In this document: piece after piece, positions 8,815 through 17,173 of the stretch | How positions within the stretch are numbered: the first letter of the stretch is position 1 | Layout: each line of letters begins with the position of its first letter | Assembly: GCA_016782885.1 (NCBI GenBank) | Contig: JADHXQ010000052.1 | Location: 1 to 34,758 of the forward strand | Origin: Phycisphaerae bacterium | GTDB lineage: Bacteria > Planctomycetota > Phycisphaerae > SM23-33 | DNA length: 34,758 nt | Direction of reading: 5' to 3' | Translations under genes and position numbers: made by a program | The notes under the pieces: generated by a model | What the model was told of the DNA's origin: nothing | Seen by the model: only the letters and a program-made list of their open reading frames with translations | Database searches by the model: none

Positions 8815-8842
8815 ATTATCCTAACTGATCGCCCCCAGTCAA
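8815..8842 (-). promoter_or_regulatory. Sigma70-like promoter of the thioredoxin-like gene
   Basis: Minus-strand TTGACT (8842-8837), 16 bp, GATAAT (8820-8815). Both boxes match consensus in five of six positions; predicted leader about 60 nt. Confidence 0.65.
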
Positions 8843-8933
8843 TCCAAGACTATATTCCACCGGTATCGGCCGGTCGGCGGATTGACCGCGATGCACCGCG
8901 GCTTGAGACTGGAAAACGGCGGTGCGAGTCCGC

Positions 8934-8939
8934 TATAAT
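8934..8939 (+). promoter_or_regulatory. Consensus -10 box upstream of the NCS1 permease gene
   Basis: TATAAT on the plus strand about 76 bp before the ATG at 9016. No convincing -35 box at 16-18 bp (the region reads GGAAAA), so an activator or another sigma factor might be needed. A 9-bp direct repeat GACGTGTCA (8951-8959 and 8983-8991) lies in the presumed leader. Confidence 0.35.
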
Positions 8940-9015
8940 CCGCCGTCGCGGACGTGTCATCCGAGATGGAATATTCGATTCAGACGTGTCAACCTGCTGA
9001 GTTAGGAGAAATCAC

Positions 9016-10458
9016 ATGGCTTCCGGACTTCCCGACTACGTCGCATCGGCCACCCCGATTCCGCAAAAAAACCGCGCCCCGTGGTACAAGAACACCGCTC
9101 AGACTTACGCGGGGATAATGCTGTGGTTCGTGTTCTGGAGCGCCGTGCCGGTGGGAGACCGGGCGGGCGGCGGGCCGGTAAGCACTTTCGCCGGCGGGAC
9201 GTTGGCGCAGGGACTTCTGGTAGGCTTTCTGGCGCTGATAGCGGCGGCATTGGCGTGCCACTTCCTGTTCTATCTCGTCCCGGGCCTGTTGGGCATGAAG
9301 ACGGGGCTTCCGCTTTACATAGTCGGCACGAGCACTTACGGCGTCCAGGGCGGTTTCCTGATGCCCGGTTTCCTGATGGGCCTGCTGCAGTTAGGCTGGG
9401 TGGCGGTTAACGCCTTCTTCGCCGCTGTCCTGCTCTGTGCGCCATTTGGATACGCCTTCCCCTCTATACCCCATGCAATAGTAGCGGCGCTATGGGCGTC
9501 GGTGGGCATGTTCATCGGGCTCAAGGGCATCAAGTACGTCGCCCGGGTGGCGACCTTCCTTCCGCTGGTCCCGCTGGTGATCCTGATCGTGCTACTGGCC
9601 TCGACTATAGGCGGCCTGGGAGCCTTCGACAGCGATGCGCTGGTCAAGACGAGTCAGACCGCGGCGCCGGCCTCGCAAGGCGCACTTACGACGTTCGGCA
9701 TATTCGCGCTGCTCATGACTTACGTGGTCGGTTTCTTCGCAACCGCCGGGGCCGCCGGCGCCGACTTCGGTATGAACAATCGCGACGGGCGCGACGTGCA
9801 GCTTGGCGGACTGGTCGGAATAGCGCTTGCGACTGTCTTCGCCGGTGGTGTAGCGATGCTCGTCGTCGCCGGCGCCTACGGTTCGGGCACGGCCGGTACG
9901 GAAAAAGCCGTCATGGACCCCACCGCCCTGATGAACGGTATCCTCGGAACCAAGGCCGGCGCCGTCTGCATGTGGCTGCTGGCGCTGGCTGCGTTTCCGA
10001 CGGTGTGCATCTCCTCATTCATCGCCGCCAACTGCTTCAAGACCACCCTGCCGAAGGTCAACCCGCTGGTCTCATGCGGTATCGGGGTGACGGTGTCGAT
10101 CGTACTGGCAGTCACCGGATGGGCGGGCGACGTGATGGCGGTGTTCAGCATCATCGGGGCCTCGTTCGGTCCGGTCTGCGGCGCGATGATGGGCGACTAC
10201 CTGCTTGCCGGTCGAAAGTGGGCCGGACCGAGAAGCGGATGGAACCTCGCCGGGTGGATATCATGGGTCATAGGCTTCGCCGTCGGCGCCGTGGAGTTCA
10301 TCGCGAAAATCCCGGGATTCGAAGCGTTGGCGGGCAAGATCCCCTGCCCGCCGGTGGCGGCGTTCATAGTCGGACTGGTGCTGTACACGATCCTGGCGAA
10401 AATGGGCCTCGAGAGCAAGACCCTCGAAATGCCCGATACAGTCAGCGGCGCGTCGTAA
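9016..10458 (+). CDS. NCS1-family (cytosine/purine/allantoin permease-like) transporter
   Basis: 480 residues with about twelve hydrophobic segments, an integral inner-membrane protein. The N-terminal pattern (PIPQKNRAPWYKNTAQTYAGIMLWFVF, shown in part), the WVAVNAFFAAVLLC helix and the DYLLAGRKW segment late in the protein resemble NCS1 symporters of the CodB type, which import nucleobases, hydantoins or allantoin with Na+ or H+. AGGAG lies 7 nt before the ATG. The HzsA-like gene follows after 45 bp on the same strand, so the two probably form an operon. Substrate cannot be assigned: no nucleobase-catabolic gene is adjacent. Confidence 0.83.
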   Translation: MASGLPDYVASATPIPQKNRAPWYKNTAQTYAGIMLWFVFWSAVPVGDRAGGGPVSTFAGGTLAQGLLVGFLALIAAALACHFLFYLVPGLLGMKTGLPLYIVGTSTYGVQGGFLMPGFLMGLLQLGWVAVNAFFAAVLLCAPFGYAFPSIPHAIVAALWASVGMFIGLKGIKYVARVATFLPLVPLVILIVLLASTIGGLGAFDSDALVKTSQTAAPASQGALTTFGIFALLMTYVVGFFATAGAAGADFGMNNRDGRDVQLGGLVGIALATVFAGGVAMLVVAGAYGSGTAGTEKAVMDPTALMNGILGTKAGAVCMWLLALAAFPTVCISSFIAANCFKTTLPKVNPLVSCGIGVTVSIVLAVTGWAGDVMAVFSIIGASFGPVCGAMMGDYLLAGRKWAGPRSGWNLAGWISWVIGFAVGAVEFIAKIPGFEALAGKIPCPPVAAFIVGLVLYTILAKMGLESKTLEMPDTVSGAS

Positions 10459-10503
10459 ACCGTCGCCTCAATCGACGAATCGACAGCAGAAAGGTGTAAC
10501 CAT

Positions 10504-13062
10504 ATGTTCAAGCGGTATTTCGGATATGCACTCGTAACGTTTGTATTGCTCGCGGCGGCGGGGTCGACCGGCGCACAGGTCGCGATCAATTACTCCACCG
10601 AGTACAAAGACATCACAGAACAATTGAAATTGTGGAAAGGCGGAAAGCTGAACAAGGAACGCATCACCAAAGAAGCATTAGACCCCGCGGCCCTGATCGA
10701 CGACGCCGACAAGACGCCCGTCGACGTGCTGATCCGACGGACACGGGCGCTTGTCAAGCACCTGAAGAGCGTAAAGAACTCCTCGACTATCACCGCCGAG
10801 GCTGCAGCCTTCGAGGCGGAAGTCAAGAAGTGCAATCCGTCCGACAGCAAAACCGCCAGGGATACATTCGACAAGCTCGCCACCCTGCGCAGGAAGATCG
10901 TACTGAAGAATCCGCTGCTGGACTTCTCGGACATCATCTTCCTCCGCCGCCGGCGAATGGTGCGAGGCGAGAGGCACATGGTCGATCAGTATCTCGGTTT
11001 CAACGCCTCCAAGAGCGGCGGAGTTTACATTCTCAAGGATGCGTTCACCGATTCGCCCAAACTAGTCAACGCCCTTCCCAACGCGGTAACCAGCGGGCGA
11101 TTGAAGGGCAAGACGCTGACCGACGCCGGTTCGTTTATCGCACTCGACCTGGACTACAACGCCGGCAGGATCGCGTTCGCGTTCACCGAGGCCGACTGCA
11201 CCCTGGCCGACAAACTGGACTGGACCGGGCAGGACTGGTCGCTGAAAGAGTGCAAGAGCAAGCCGAAAAACTACCACCAGTATCACTGGCGCCCCGAGAG
11301 TACGTTCCACATATTCAGCGCCGACATCGACGGGAACAATCTCAAGCAGCTCACCGACGGTCGATACAACGATTACGATCCAGTCTTCATGCCCGACGGA
11401 ACTGTGGCGTTCGTCTCCGAACGCGTCGGCGGCAACCAGAGATGCGGATCGAGATGGGCTCCGACCTGCACCACCCACAAGATGAATGCCGACGGTTCGG
11501 ACATCGTGGCGATTAGCTGGCACGACACGAACGAATGGCACCCCAGCGTCGATAACGACGGGATGCTGGTCTACTCGCGATGGGACTACGTGGACCGCGA
11601 CTCGGACATCGCACACCACATCTGGCGAAGCTATCCCGACGGGCGAGACCCGAGAAGCTATCACGGAAACTACCCCCTGTTCCGCGAATCGCGCCCGTGG
11701 ATGGAACTGTCGATTCGAGCAATACCCGACAGCCACCGCTACATATCAGTAGCCGCCCCGCACCACGGCGAGGCGTACGGTTCGCTGGTGATCATCGACG
11801 AACGCATCAAAGACGACCGGGCGACCTCGCAGATCAAGCGACTGACGCCGATGGACCACTTCCCCGAATCGGAAACCGCACCCGGCGTTCCGGGCAGAAA
11901 GCACAGGAGCGGCAAGCGAGGCAACGAACATTTCGGTTCGCCCTGGCCGCTCGATGAATACTTCTCGCTGGCGGTCTGGGATCCCGACGAAAAATCGCAC
12001 GGTATATTCCTGATCGACGCGTTCGGAAACCGCGAACCGATCTTCCTGCCAGACTCACGCACCGGATGCCTGGACCCGATCCCGCTGAAGGCACGCAAAC
12101 GTCCGCCGGTCATACCGTCCAAGACCACGCAGATGAAGAAGGACCGCCCCGGCGCCATGAGCGATAAGGACCTGGCGTATGGGACCGTAACCGTGATGAA
12201 CGTATACGAATCGGAATTCCCGATTCCCAAGGGCGTAAAAGTAACGCACATGCGGATCGTCAACATCTTCGCCAAGCCGAATTACCTTCTCACCAAGCCC
12301 ACCATCGGACTGGCCGCCCAGTCGCTGGGGCGAGGGGTGCTGGGTATCGTGCCGGTCGAATCCGACGGATCAGTACACTTCCGCTGCCCCACCGGCGCGG
12401 GGGTTTACTTCCAACTGCTCGACGAAAAGGGCCTGTCGGTTCACACCATGCGGTCGGCGACGTACGTACACCCGGGCGAGACGCTTAGCTGCATCGGATG
12501 CCACGAGTCCAAGGGAACAATCACCGGCGCAGGGACGGGCAAGATCCCGATCGCCCTGAAACGCAAACCCTCGGAGATCGCCATCGAGGCGACGGGCACC
12601 TTCCCGCTCACCTTCCCCAGGCTCGTCCAACCGACGATCGACAAGAAGTGTCAACCCTGCCACGCGAAAACACTCGCCAATGCGAAGCACAAGGGCAAGA
12701 AACCGCCCTCGCTGCGAGGCGGCGTGTTCGGCAAGCACGGATGGTCAGAAGCGTTTGCGAACCTCCACAAGCTTGGATGGGGCATGGCCGGCGGAAACGG
12801 CGCTCTCGCCAGGAACAAGCGAAGCTATTCGATACCCATGCAGGACGGGGCGAGAGTATCCGAGCTCTACAAGCACCTGACCATCGGGCATCACGACCTG
12901 AAGCTGACGCCCATGGAACTCAGGCGATTCATCATATGGATCGACGCGAACACGAACTTCTACGCCGCATACCTGGACATCGAAGACCAGGCCAAAGGAA
13001 AAGTAGTCCAACCAAAACTCGGACTACCAAAGTGGATCCCATTTGAACAGTTGGTCAGATAA
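10504..13062 (+). CDS. HzsA-like exported beta-propeller protein with two c-type haem motifs
   Basis: 852 residues. The signal peptide ends at about residue 24 (GSTGAQ). The middle part (about 210-500) has repeated PD40/TolB-like propeller blades: FSADIDGNNLKQLTDGRYND, YDPVFMPDGTVAFVSER, MNADGSDI, WHPSVDNDGMLVYSRWDYVD. The C-terminal third has CIGCH at 663-667 and CQPCH at 716-720, both standard CXXCH haem c attachment sites. A propeller followed by two mono-haem domains is the architecture of hydrazine synthase subunit alpha (HZS-alpha), and this belongs to the HzsA-related proteins widespread in non-anammox planctomycetes. No hzsB/hzsC-like gene is visible. AAAGG stands 7 nt before the ATG. 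Presumably periplasmic and redox-active; substrate unknown. It follows the NCS1 permease by 45 bp. Confidence 0.82.
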   Translation: MFKRYFGYALVTFVLLAAAGSTGAQVAINYSTEYKDITEQLKLWKGGKLNKERITKEALDPAALIDDADKTPVDVLIRRTRALVKHLKSVKNSSTITAEAAAFEAEVKKCNPSDSKTARDTFDKLATLRRKIVLKNPLLDFSDIIFLRRRRMVRGERHMVDQYLGFNASKSGGVYILKDAFTDSPKLVNALPNAVTSGRLKGKTLTDAGSFIALDLDYNAGRIAFAFTEADCTLADKLDWTGQDWSLKECKSKPKNYHQYHWRPESTFHIFSADIDGNNLKQLTDGRYNDYDPVFMPDGTVAFVSERVGGNQRCGSRWAPTCTTHKMNADGSDIVAISWHDTNEWHPSVDNDGMLVYSRWDYVDRDSDIAHHIWRSYPDGRDPRSYHGNYPLFRESRPWMELSIRAIPDSHRYISVAAPHHGEAYGSLVIIDERIKDDRATSQIKRLTPMDHFPESETAPGVPGRKHRSGKRGNEHFGSPWPLDEYFSLAVWDPDEKSHGIFLIDAFGNREPIFLPDSRTGCLDPIPLKARKRPPVIPSKTTQMKKDRPGAMSDKDLAYGTVTVMNVYESEFPIPKGVKVTHMRIVNIFAKPNYLLTKPTIGLAAQSLGRGVLGIVPVESDGSVHFRCPTGAGVYFQLLDEKGLSVHTMRSATYVHPGETLSCIGCHESKGTITGAGTGKIPIALKRKPSEIAIEATGTFPLTFPRLVQPTIDKKCQPCHAKTLANAKHKGKKPPSLRGGVFGKHGWSEAFANLHKLGWGMAGGNGALARNKRSYSIPMQDGARVSELYKHLTIGHHDLKLTPMELRRFIIWIDANTNFYAAYLDIEDQAKGKVVQPKLGLPKWIPFEQLVR

Positions 13063-13097
13063 GACAGGAAACCCCTTATCAGAGACAAAAGCACAAG

Positions 13098-14819
13098 TTA
13101 TCGATAATCGACCGCAATCCCGTTTGCAAATGTTTTCTGTCCGCTGCGGGTTAGCTTGCTATTGCCCGGGCAGACAACGATCACGCTGCTTGATTTCGGT
13201 TTGAGCGTCACGTTCGTTTTCCCGGAAACATTTCGTGCCGCGAATCTGTTGTCGATGGACAGATACAGATCCCTGGGCGTCTTGCCAAGATCGATCTCGA
13301 CTTTCTTCTCCGTCTTGTACGGGTTGTAATACAGGTATGTCGGATACGCCGGGGCGCGATGGAAGTCGGTTGCGAGACAGTCCAGTTGGAGAATGCCTTC
13401 AATGTTTGTCTTGTTGATGATCCCGGCCAGGATCCCCACGTATCCGGAACCGTATAGACCGAGGTTCGTCTTGCCCCAACCGGATCTCCTGGCGTCTCCG
13501 GTTGCGAACGGCGTCTTTGAGGATTTCGACACCACCCATATATCATCATGGTCTCTTTTAACCCTGTCGATCTTGACGTACTTCTGCCTCAACCCTTCGT
13601 AGGCGATGCACGACTGGGGATCGTACTTCCGCGACCAGTCACAGTCGCTCTGCCGGGCTTTGGGCAAACTGTTGGAATAGAACAGCCTCGCACTATTGGC
13701 CAGATTCAGCATCCATTTTCCGATCGCGTCGGCGAACCTGTCGTCATAACGAACGATCGGTACGATAGCACCGGGCAGGTCGAAAGAATTCATCGCAAAG
13801 GCATACATGTTTGTGCTGCGACGAACGCTGCCGACAAGTCCGGCACAATCGTAATCGCCCCACCGCCCGGTAGTAACCCCCCATCGCCTTCGGTTATCGC
13901 CCGCGAACGACCAGTTAACGAACCGCCGGGTATCGTAATTCGTGCCGAGTTCCGCGTTCATTCGGGCGGCGGTATAGGCCCCGAGCGGCATGAGCACTTC
14001 GTAGAACGGGTTTTGCTTCGACTGCTGCAGATAATCCATCGCCCATTTGGCGCCATCGAGATACTTCTTCTTTCCGCTTTTCCTGTACGCCGTATATTCG
14101 ATCCACGCGATAGCAGCCGACACGTCCGCTTCTTTCCATCTTTTGTTGTCCACCGGTTTCATCTTTTCGAACGAGAACGCGGTATGGTCGAAATTCGGTA
14201 CTTTCCACGGTGACGTTCTTCCTCCCATCACCGCGCAAGCGTCATACCAGTTATCGGCGGTGGTGTAGAACTGCTTCCGCATTCGATCCGACTCGGGAGC
14301 GAAACTGAAAATACGATAGAACAGAACGCTGGGGAAAATCTCGTACCAGAACGATTTGCCCGTCCGCGGCGCGAGATTGTTGAGATACAGCCCCGGTTTC
14401 TCGTGAAAGTAGTTTCCGGCGATCTCTATGTAATTCCTTCCGCCCTGATTGGTCTTGTCGATTCCCGCCACCAGCGCCCCTCCCACCGCGCCGAGACACG
14501 TGATACTTTCAGTTCCGTCTCTTTGCATCCCAACGTATGACGGAACCAGGAAGATTTCTTTGTCGGTGGCGCCGGGTTTGTCGGCAAACTTTATGAGAGG
14601 AAGATGCGGGCCTTTCTTACGGGGATCGAACAGAAAAGCGTCAAAATCCCGCGCGACCTTGTCCCAGTCCCTCATAGCATACGGCTGGGGTAAGTCGGGC
14701 ATGGAGTCAATCTTCCTTATGGATATCTGCTCCCGCTCCGCCGAGGCGCACGAGCACAAGCTCAACAGTATCGAAATCAAAGCGATGTTTCTAAAGTCGA
14801 ATTTCACAAGTAGCAACAT
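13098..14819 (-). CDS. Exported (possible lipoprotein) protein of unknown function, predicted helical toroid plus C-terminal beta domain
   Basis: 573 residues, not assigned to a named family. The N-terminus is hydrophobic (about 9-25) and ends LLSLCSCASA, so it is either a lipoprotein (lipobox-like LCSC) or a secreted protein. The body is rich in paired helices with aromatic residues (SAAIAWIEYTAYRKSGKKKY, GAKWAMDYLQQ, WMLNLANSARLFY), the pattern of an (alpha/alpha)6 toroid as in polysaccharide lyases and GH88/105-type hydrolases. The last 100 residues (YPTYLYYNPYKTEKKVEIDLG..., ending in a strand-rich region) look like a beta-sandwich cap often found behind such toroids. No clear ribosome site precedes the ATG, so the start is uncertain. 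It converges with the HzsA-like gene (35 bp apart). A role in polysaccharide processing is inferred from shape and surroundings only. Confidence 0.75.
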   Translation of the reverse strand: MLLLVKFDFRNIALISILLSLCSCASAEREQISIRKIDSMPDLPQPYAMRDWDKVARDFDAFLFDPRKKGPHLPLIKFADKPGATDKEIFLVPSYVGMQRDGTESITCLGAVGGALVAGIDKTNQGGRNYIEIAGNYFHEKPGLYLNNLAPRTGKSFWYEIFPSVLFYRIFSFAPESDRMRKQFYTTADNWYDACAVMGGRTSPWKVPNFDHTAFSFEKMKPVDNKRWKEADVSAAIAWIEYTAYRKSGKKKYLDGAKWAMDYLQQSKQNPFYEVLMPLGAYTAARMNAELGTNYDTRRFVNWSFAGDNRRRWGVTTGRWGDYDCAGLVGSVRRSTNMYAFAMNSFDLPGAIVPIVRYDDRFADAIGKWMLNLANSARLFYSNSLPKARQSDCDWSRKYDPQSCIAYEGLRQKYVKIDRVKRDHDDIWVVSKSSKTPFATGDARRSGWGKTNLGLYGSGYVGILAGIINKTNIEGILQLDCLATDFHRAPAYPTYLYYNPYKTEKKVEIDLGKTPRDLYLSIDNRFAARNVSGKTNVTLKPKSSSVIVVCPGNSKLTRSGQKTFANGIAVDYR

Positions 14820-14881
14820 CCGGGAACGTACTCATTGAAATCGCCTTGCCGGGCGTCATTATTGCTCTAAAAAACAAGAGC

Positions 14882-14896
14882 CATGCAGATTGCATG
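14882..14896. repeat. Short palindrome, possible operator
   Basis: CATGCA-GAT-TGCATG, perfect 6-bp arms around 3 bp, about 65 bp upstream of the unknown exported protein start at 14819. A dimeric regulator site is possible, but nothing else supports it. Confidence 0.25.
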
Positions 14897-15003
14897 ACCC
14901 CTGGAGAAAACCAGCTTAAGCGGTTTTTCCTTCAGAATCAACCTACATGCGCCCCGCGCAGCGGGGAACTGTCCGCCGGCAGATAGTGCCTGCGGCGATC
15001 CGG

Positions 15004-15426
15004 TCAGGCCTGGTCGAGGATGCGCACGATCTCCATCGCGTCGTCGTTGGTGTCCACGGCGATGTAGATGATGAATCGCGTGCCGACAACCGCCGCCGAC
15101 AGACCGCGAAGGCTGATGCCCGCCTCGCCGAGCATCTGCGCGATCCGGGCGGCGATACCGGCCTCGTTGGGCCCCTCGATACGCACCGAGTGGAGGGTGG
15201 GCAAGATGTTGAAGCCCACCTCCGTAGCCGCCTCGATCTGCTCGTCGCCCCGCAGCGGGGTGACGAACACGACACCCTGTCCGGGCGCGTCGGGTTTGCG
15301 GCGCGAGATGATGAAGTCCAGGTCCGCTTTCGCGTCCGCCAACTGCGCCAGTTTGTTGGCCAGGGCCCCGGGCGCGTCCTGGATGTCAGCGGCCCACACA
15401 TCGACGGTCTTGACGGTCAGTTCCAT
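15004..15426 (-). CDS. Small tandem ACT-domain protein
   Basis: 140 residues, cytoplasmic, composed of two ACT-like halves. The first (about 4-65) begins VKTVDVWAADIQDAPGALAN and the second (about 78-138) includes VRIEGPNEAGIAARIAQMLGEAGISLRGL, with the characteristic glycine before the regulatory helix and the pattern of an amino-acid-binding ACT fold. ACT proteins bind small ligands, usually amino acids, and control enzymes or transporters; stand-alone tandem ACT proteins are common but poorly characterised. AAGGAG lies 9 nt before the ATG, and a TG-extended TATAAT (15476-15484) lies about 50 bp upstream. It is separated from the next minus-strand cluster by about 100 bp and is probably its own transcript. 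Confidence 0.85.
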   Translation of the reverse strand: MELTVKTVDVWAADIQDAPGALANKLAQLADAKADLDFIISRRKPDAPGQGVVFVTPLRGDEQIEAATEVGFNILPTLHSVRIEGPNEAGIAARIAQMLGEAGISLRGLSAAVVGTRFIIYIAVDTNDDAMEIVRILDQA

Positions 15427-15475
15427 AATCGGTCTCCTTGAATGCGTCTAACCTGAAATGTAACGCTCTGAGGTA

Positions 15476-15484
15476 ATTATAGCA
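15476..15484 (-). promoter_or_regulatory. Extended -10 promoter of the ACT-domain gene
   Basis: On the minus strand TGC-TATAAT, i.e. a perfect -10 with the TGn extension, no good -35 box in the GC-rich upstream sequence. Extended -10 promoters can work without a -35. Confidence 0.5.
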
Positions 15485-15526
15485 TCGGCGCGAGCGGGCG
15501 ACCGGACGATGGGCGACAATCAGCAA

Positions 15527-15934
15527 TTAATTCAGGGCATTGGCGGCCAGTCCGACTCCAAATATCAGAACCGGGATACCGACGGTATCAGCGACAGAAT
15601 CCGAACTCCACGCACGCCACGGCGCAATAACCAGAAACAATGCGCCCGGAAGGGATTCGGCGACTTTGGAAAGAATCAGAATAACCGCCCCGCGCGCCGA
15701 ATCGCCAAGAAGCGTTGTGGGACGCAGACATCTTTGGAGGATAAATGCGTGGACTATGATCACCACCAACACGCCGAGGATATAAGCCGGCGATTGAAGG
15801 AAGAATAAGAACCCATAGGGACCTAACGGGTAGTACGCCGGAGCCAGTGCGTGGGCGTGGCATTGGGCGGTTAACGCAAGGACAATCGCAAACGCAGCCG
15901 ACCATACAAACATTCGTCGTTTCAGATCGGTCAT
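15527..15934 (-). CDS. Small membrane protein of unknown function
   Basis: 135 residues from the ATG at 15934 with AGGTGG upstream; the longer in-frame extension would overlap the preceding gene and is not favoured. The first hydrophobic stretch (about 9-28, VWSAAFAIVLALTAQCHAHA) could be a cleaved signal peptide. Three further hydrophobic segments follow (around YGFLFFLQSPAYILGVLVVIIV, GAVILILSKVAESLPGALFLVI and GIPVLIFGVGLAANAL, each quoted in part). No known domain recognised. It starts 10 bp after the end of the 213-residue membrane protein gene and shares nearly the same initiation sequence, AGGTRGTRAACATG, suggesting coordinated expression. Function unknown. Confidence 0.7.
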   Translation of the reverse strand: MTDLKRRMFVWSAAFAIVLALTAQCHAHALAPAYYPLGPYGFLFFLQSPAYILGVLVVIIVHAFILQRCLRPTTLLGDSARGAVILILSKVAESLPGALFLVIAPWRAWSSDSVADTVGIPVLIFGVGLAANALN

Positions 15935-15944
15935 GTTCACCACC

Positions 15945-16586
15945 TCACGATCGAGTTCGCCCGGCCCGCCGGTCCAGAATCGCTCCAAGCACCGCACCCG
16001 GGGCGCCGCCCAATACCGCAAACACGGCCAGCCCGATCAGGAACAGCAACACGGCCAGCGGGTCGGCGAAAATATTATCGCCCAGCCCCCCATTCGTAAT
16101 CATAAACCACGCTCCAAACAGCAGCATTGGAACCGCCCCGACAGCGACCCACACGCGCGACCGCCTACCGTACCCACGAATCTCCCCGGCCAGAAGCCAC
16201 CCGCCGATAACGCCAACAATGGTCCCCGCGATCCAGACTGCAAACATCACCTTAACCTGCACTCGTACGTCGGTCGGGACCAGCACGTACGCAGCAATTG
16301 GCGCCAGCCAACCGCAAAAACCGATGGTGAACGGGTAAGTAAAACGCCCATCAAGCTCCACCCCGCAAAGCAGAACGCACAAGCCCACAAAACCGGCGCC
16401 CAACGCTCCTCCGATTAACGTCAACGCCACCGCCGCAAACACCGTCTCGACGCTGAAAGACTCGCGGCTGGCAACCAACAAGCCAAGGCCCCCGAAAACG
16501 AACACACCGACTGCGCCAAAGAGAGAAGCAATGGCTATGACGGCCTCTGACGTTTCTGACACGGGCTGTTCGTTTTTCGTGTCCAT
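15945..16586 (-). CDS. Six-helix membrane protein of unknown function
   Basis: 213 residues from the ATG at 16586 (upstream AGGTAGTAAAC). Six hydrophobic segments are visible: near residues 15-38, 48-75, 85-105, 112-135, 145-163 and 175-203, ending in a basic tail (DRRAGRTRS). Glycine-rich helices (GGALGAGFVGLC, GGAPGAVLGAIL) suggest tight helix packing. No recognised family motif and no charged residues that would mark a transporter signature. It lies 31 bp after the mini carbonic-anhydrase-like gene and 10 bp before the 135-residue membrane protein gene, all on the minus strand, so these three probably form one operon. Function unknown. Confidence 0.75.
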   Translation of the reverse strand: MDTKNEQPVSETSEAVIAIASLFGAVGVFVFGGLGLLVASRESFSVETVFAAVALTLIGGALGAGFVGLCVLLCGVELDGRFTYPFTIGFCGWLAPIAAYVLVPTDVRVQVKVMFAVWIAGTIVGVIGGWLLAGEIRGYGRRSRVWVAVGAVPMLLFGAWFMITNGGLGDNIFADPLAVLLFLIGLAVFAVLGGAPGAVLGAILDRRAGRTRS

Positions 16587-16617
16587 GTTTACTACCTGAC
16601 GCCTGAAATGCGGTCTG

Positions 16618-17007
16618 TCAGCCTGTGGGTATCTCGGAAACCGACCAGTTCTCGTCAACCCACAGGCCGATAACTTCCAGCCGGCCGTATTGCGAGCATC
16701 GCTTTCGGATGTATTCCACCGCCGCAACAGTGTCAGCCGTCTGTTCGTCTTTGTCGACCGCGTTTCCCGCGCAGTCGTGGTGTCCGGCGACGGCGATCCA
16801 CACGGAGTGATGGCGCTCCAGGGAAATTCGAATCTTGTCGAGAATGGACTCGACCAGAATGTCGCTGGTCTGCCGACCGAGGATGCGATTCGCCCCGGGC
16901 TCTGTAATCATGTCGACGTGTTCAACCGCGAACCGCCGGGTCAAGAATGCGATGACAGGAAGCTGAACGCGTCCATCCATACAATTGACAGCCGTACAAA
17001 AACCCAT
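16618..17007 (-). CDS. Miniature beta-carbonic-anhydrase-like protein
   Basis: 129 residues, much shorter than the usual 190-230 of beta-class carbonic anhydrases. The active-site set is nevertheless visible: Cys9-x-Asp11-x-Arg13 in NCMDGR near the N-terminus, and His76-x-x-Cys79 in VAGHHDCAGN. In beta carbonic anhydrases the two Cys and one His bind zinc and the Asp/Arg dyad controls access of the fourth ligand. Between them VDMITEPGANRIL resembles the family's glycine-rich strand. AAGGAG stands 4-5 nt before the ATG. The gene leads a cluster with two membrane proteins, suggesting a membrane-linked role in CO2/bicarbonate handling, or a different zinc hydrolase reaction. Catalysis is unproven because the usual C-terminal part is missing. 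Confidence 0.82.
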   Translation of the reverse strand: MGFCTAVNCMDGRVQLPVIAFLTRRFAVEHVDMITEPGANRILGRQTSDILVESILDKIRISLERHHSVWIAVAGHHDCAGNAVDKDEQTADTVAAVEYIRKRCSQYGRLEVIGLWVDENWSVSEIPTG

Positions 17008-17173
17008 ATATCTCCTTTCTCAAACGGCCAATAACGTCCGCGTCACATCCGGCATAATAACATCCATCGCCGCGATCCCCCATAGTTTTCAGTCGAAGCT
17101 TTTTCAACAACCATTCTATCCCCCCTTTCGGCTATTCTGTACACTATAGCGACGTCGCAAGGAGATCGTGACA

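Noticed and set aside
8919..8933. A T-arm-like sequence (GCGG-TGCGAGT-CCGC, 4-bp stem with 7-nt loop) resembling the end of a tRNA.
   Set aside because: No matching acceptor, D or anticodon arms upstream, and the sequence runs straight into a TATAAT box; probably chance.
14948..15003. GC-rich inverted repeats (CCCCGC-GCA-GCGGGG and a neighbouring imperfect stem) after the ACT-domain gene as a terminator.
   Set aside because: Position fits, but arms are short or imperfect and there is no T-run, so it is not listed as a feature.
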